Origin: Silvanigrella aquatica
GTDB taxonomy: Bacteria > Bdellovibrionota_B > Oligoflexia > Silvanigrellales > Silvanigrellaceae
Length of the DNA stretch: 64,000 nt
Assembly: GCF_001907975.1 (NCBI RefSeq)
Contig: NZ_CP017834.1
Span: 2,322,116-2,386,115 of the forward strand
Direction of reading: 5' to 3'
Of the stretch, positions 63,767 through 64,000 are shown piece by piece. The notes beneath the pieces are model-generated. The model searched no databases, was not told where the DNA came from, and was given only the letters and a program-made list of their open reading frames with translations. Every line of letters begins with the position of its first letter. Within the stretch, counting starts at the first letter, position 1. A program made the position numbers and the translations under genes.

Positions 63767-64000
63767 ATTGTTTCCTTTAATTTGTGAAAATTATTAAATT
63801 TTAATTCAAAGACATTCATTAAAAGCAAAAATGGCAGTTAGAATTTCAAAAGAACAATTTATAATTAAATGATTAAATTTTTAAAATCAATAAAAACAAC
63901 TTACCAATTTTATTTATTTTTCAACAAATAAAATATTAAATAAATTCAAAATATCTATAAATTATGTATTTTATTTTCTCACCTAGAATAGGAATCAAGG
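63767..64000. other. AT-rich window end
   Basis: 234 bases with no credible gene. It should contain the promoter of the leucine-rich-repeat gene. Confidence 0.5.

Noticed and set aside
1..64000. tRNA or rRNA genes
   Set aside because: I scanned by eye for T-loop and anticodon-arm patterns and found none that folds; a tRNAscan run would settle it.

Overview
The window is AT-rich chromosomal DNA from a flagellated Gram-negative bacterium. Sec and Lol-type signal peptides, a WecE-type sugar aminotransferase, flagellin with FliD and FliS, degenerate receiver proteins and many secreted proteins fit the Bdellovibrionota/Oligoflexia. The Silvanigrella/Pigmentibacter/Spirobacillus branch is my best guess. 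This placement is an inference from gene content and base composition; no rRNA or tRNA gene is present to test it. I saw no CRISPR array and no intact insertion sequence.

Layout. 1-10.9 kb is mainly housekeeping: the tail of a DUF2079 membrane protein, secA, a GAF sensor, comM, a CheY-like protein without its phospho-acceptor, rhodanese, a UbiB/ABC1 kinase, a histidine-repeat membrane protein and a HIT protein. 10.9-17 kb holds three tandem paralogues of a pore-forming toxin related to Vibrio cholerae cytolysin; two carry lipoprotein signals. 17.5-24.5 kb has a DsbA-like lipoprotein, pyrimidine salvage (udk, upp), a sugar aminotransferase with a glycosyltransferase, and fliD-fliS. 24.5-33 kb has paired solute-binding proteins, a PilZ protein, HAD-murI, a DUF1338 enzyme and secreted proteins of unknown function. 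33-38.9 kb has a CheZ-like protein, flagellin, an HTH protein with a dead ImmA-like domain, a coiled-coil protein and an RlmD-like protein lacking its catalytic Cys. 38.9-46.7 kb has a GH20 hexosaminidase, a ParA/acyltransferase/SDR cluster, a dihydrouridine synthase and an HNH endonuclease.

46.7-48.4 kb encodes a secreted single-domain glycosyltransferase with the active-site layout of the large clostridial toxins (TcdA/TcdB). 48.6-54.5 kb has a hydrolase, BrnQ, an apparently orphaned TPP riboswitch next to a decayed AbiE-like toxin-antitoxin pair, a squalene-cyclase-like toroid protein and a second, complete DUF2079 protein. 54.6-61.2 kb is a decayed accessory zone: two IS5-type transposase remnants, broken SDR, TRL-like, nucleotidyltransferase and SRPBCC genes, and a few intact genes (solute-binding protein, lipoprotein, aldo/keto reductase, dienelactone hydrolase, SdpI-like protein). 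The window ends with an 851-residue leucine-rich-repeat protein.

The most notable theme is host or prey interaction: three VCC-type pore formers, a TcdB-type glycosyltransferase without its own delivery domains, a chitobiase-like hexosaminidase and a large exported LRR protein within about 53 kb. That they act together is inference.
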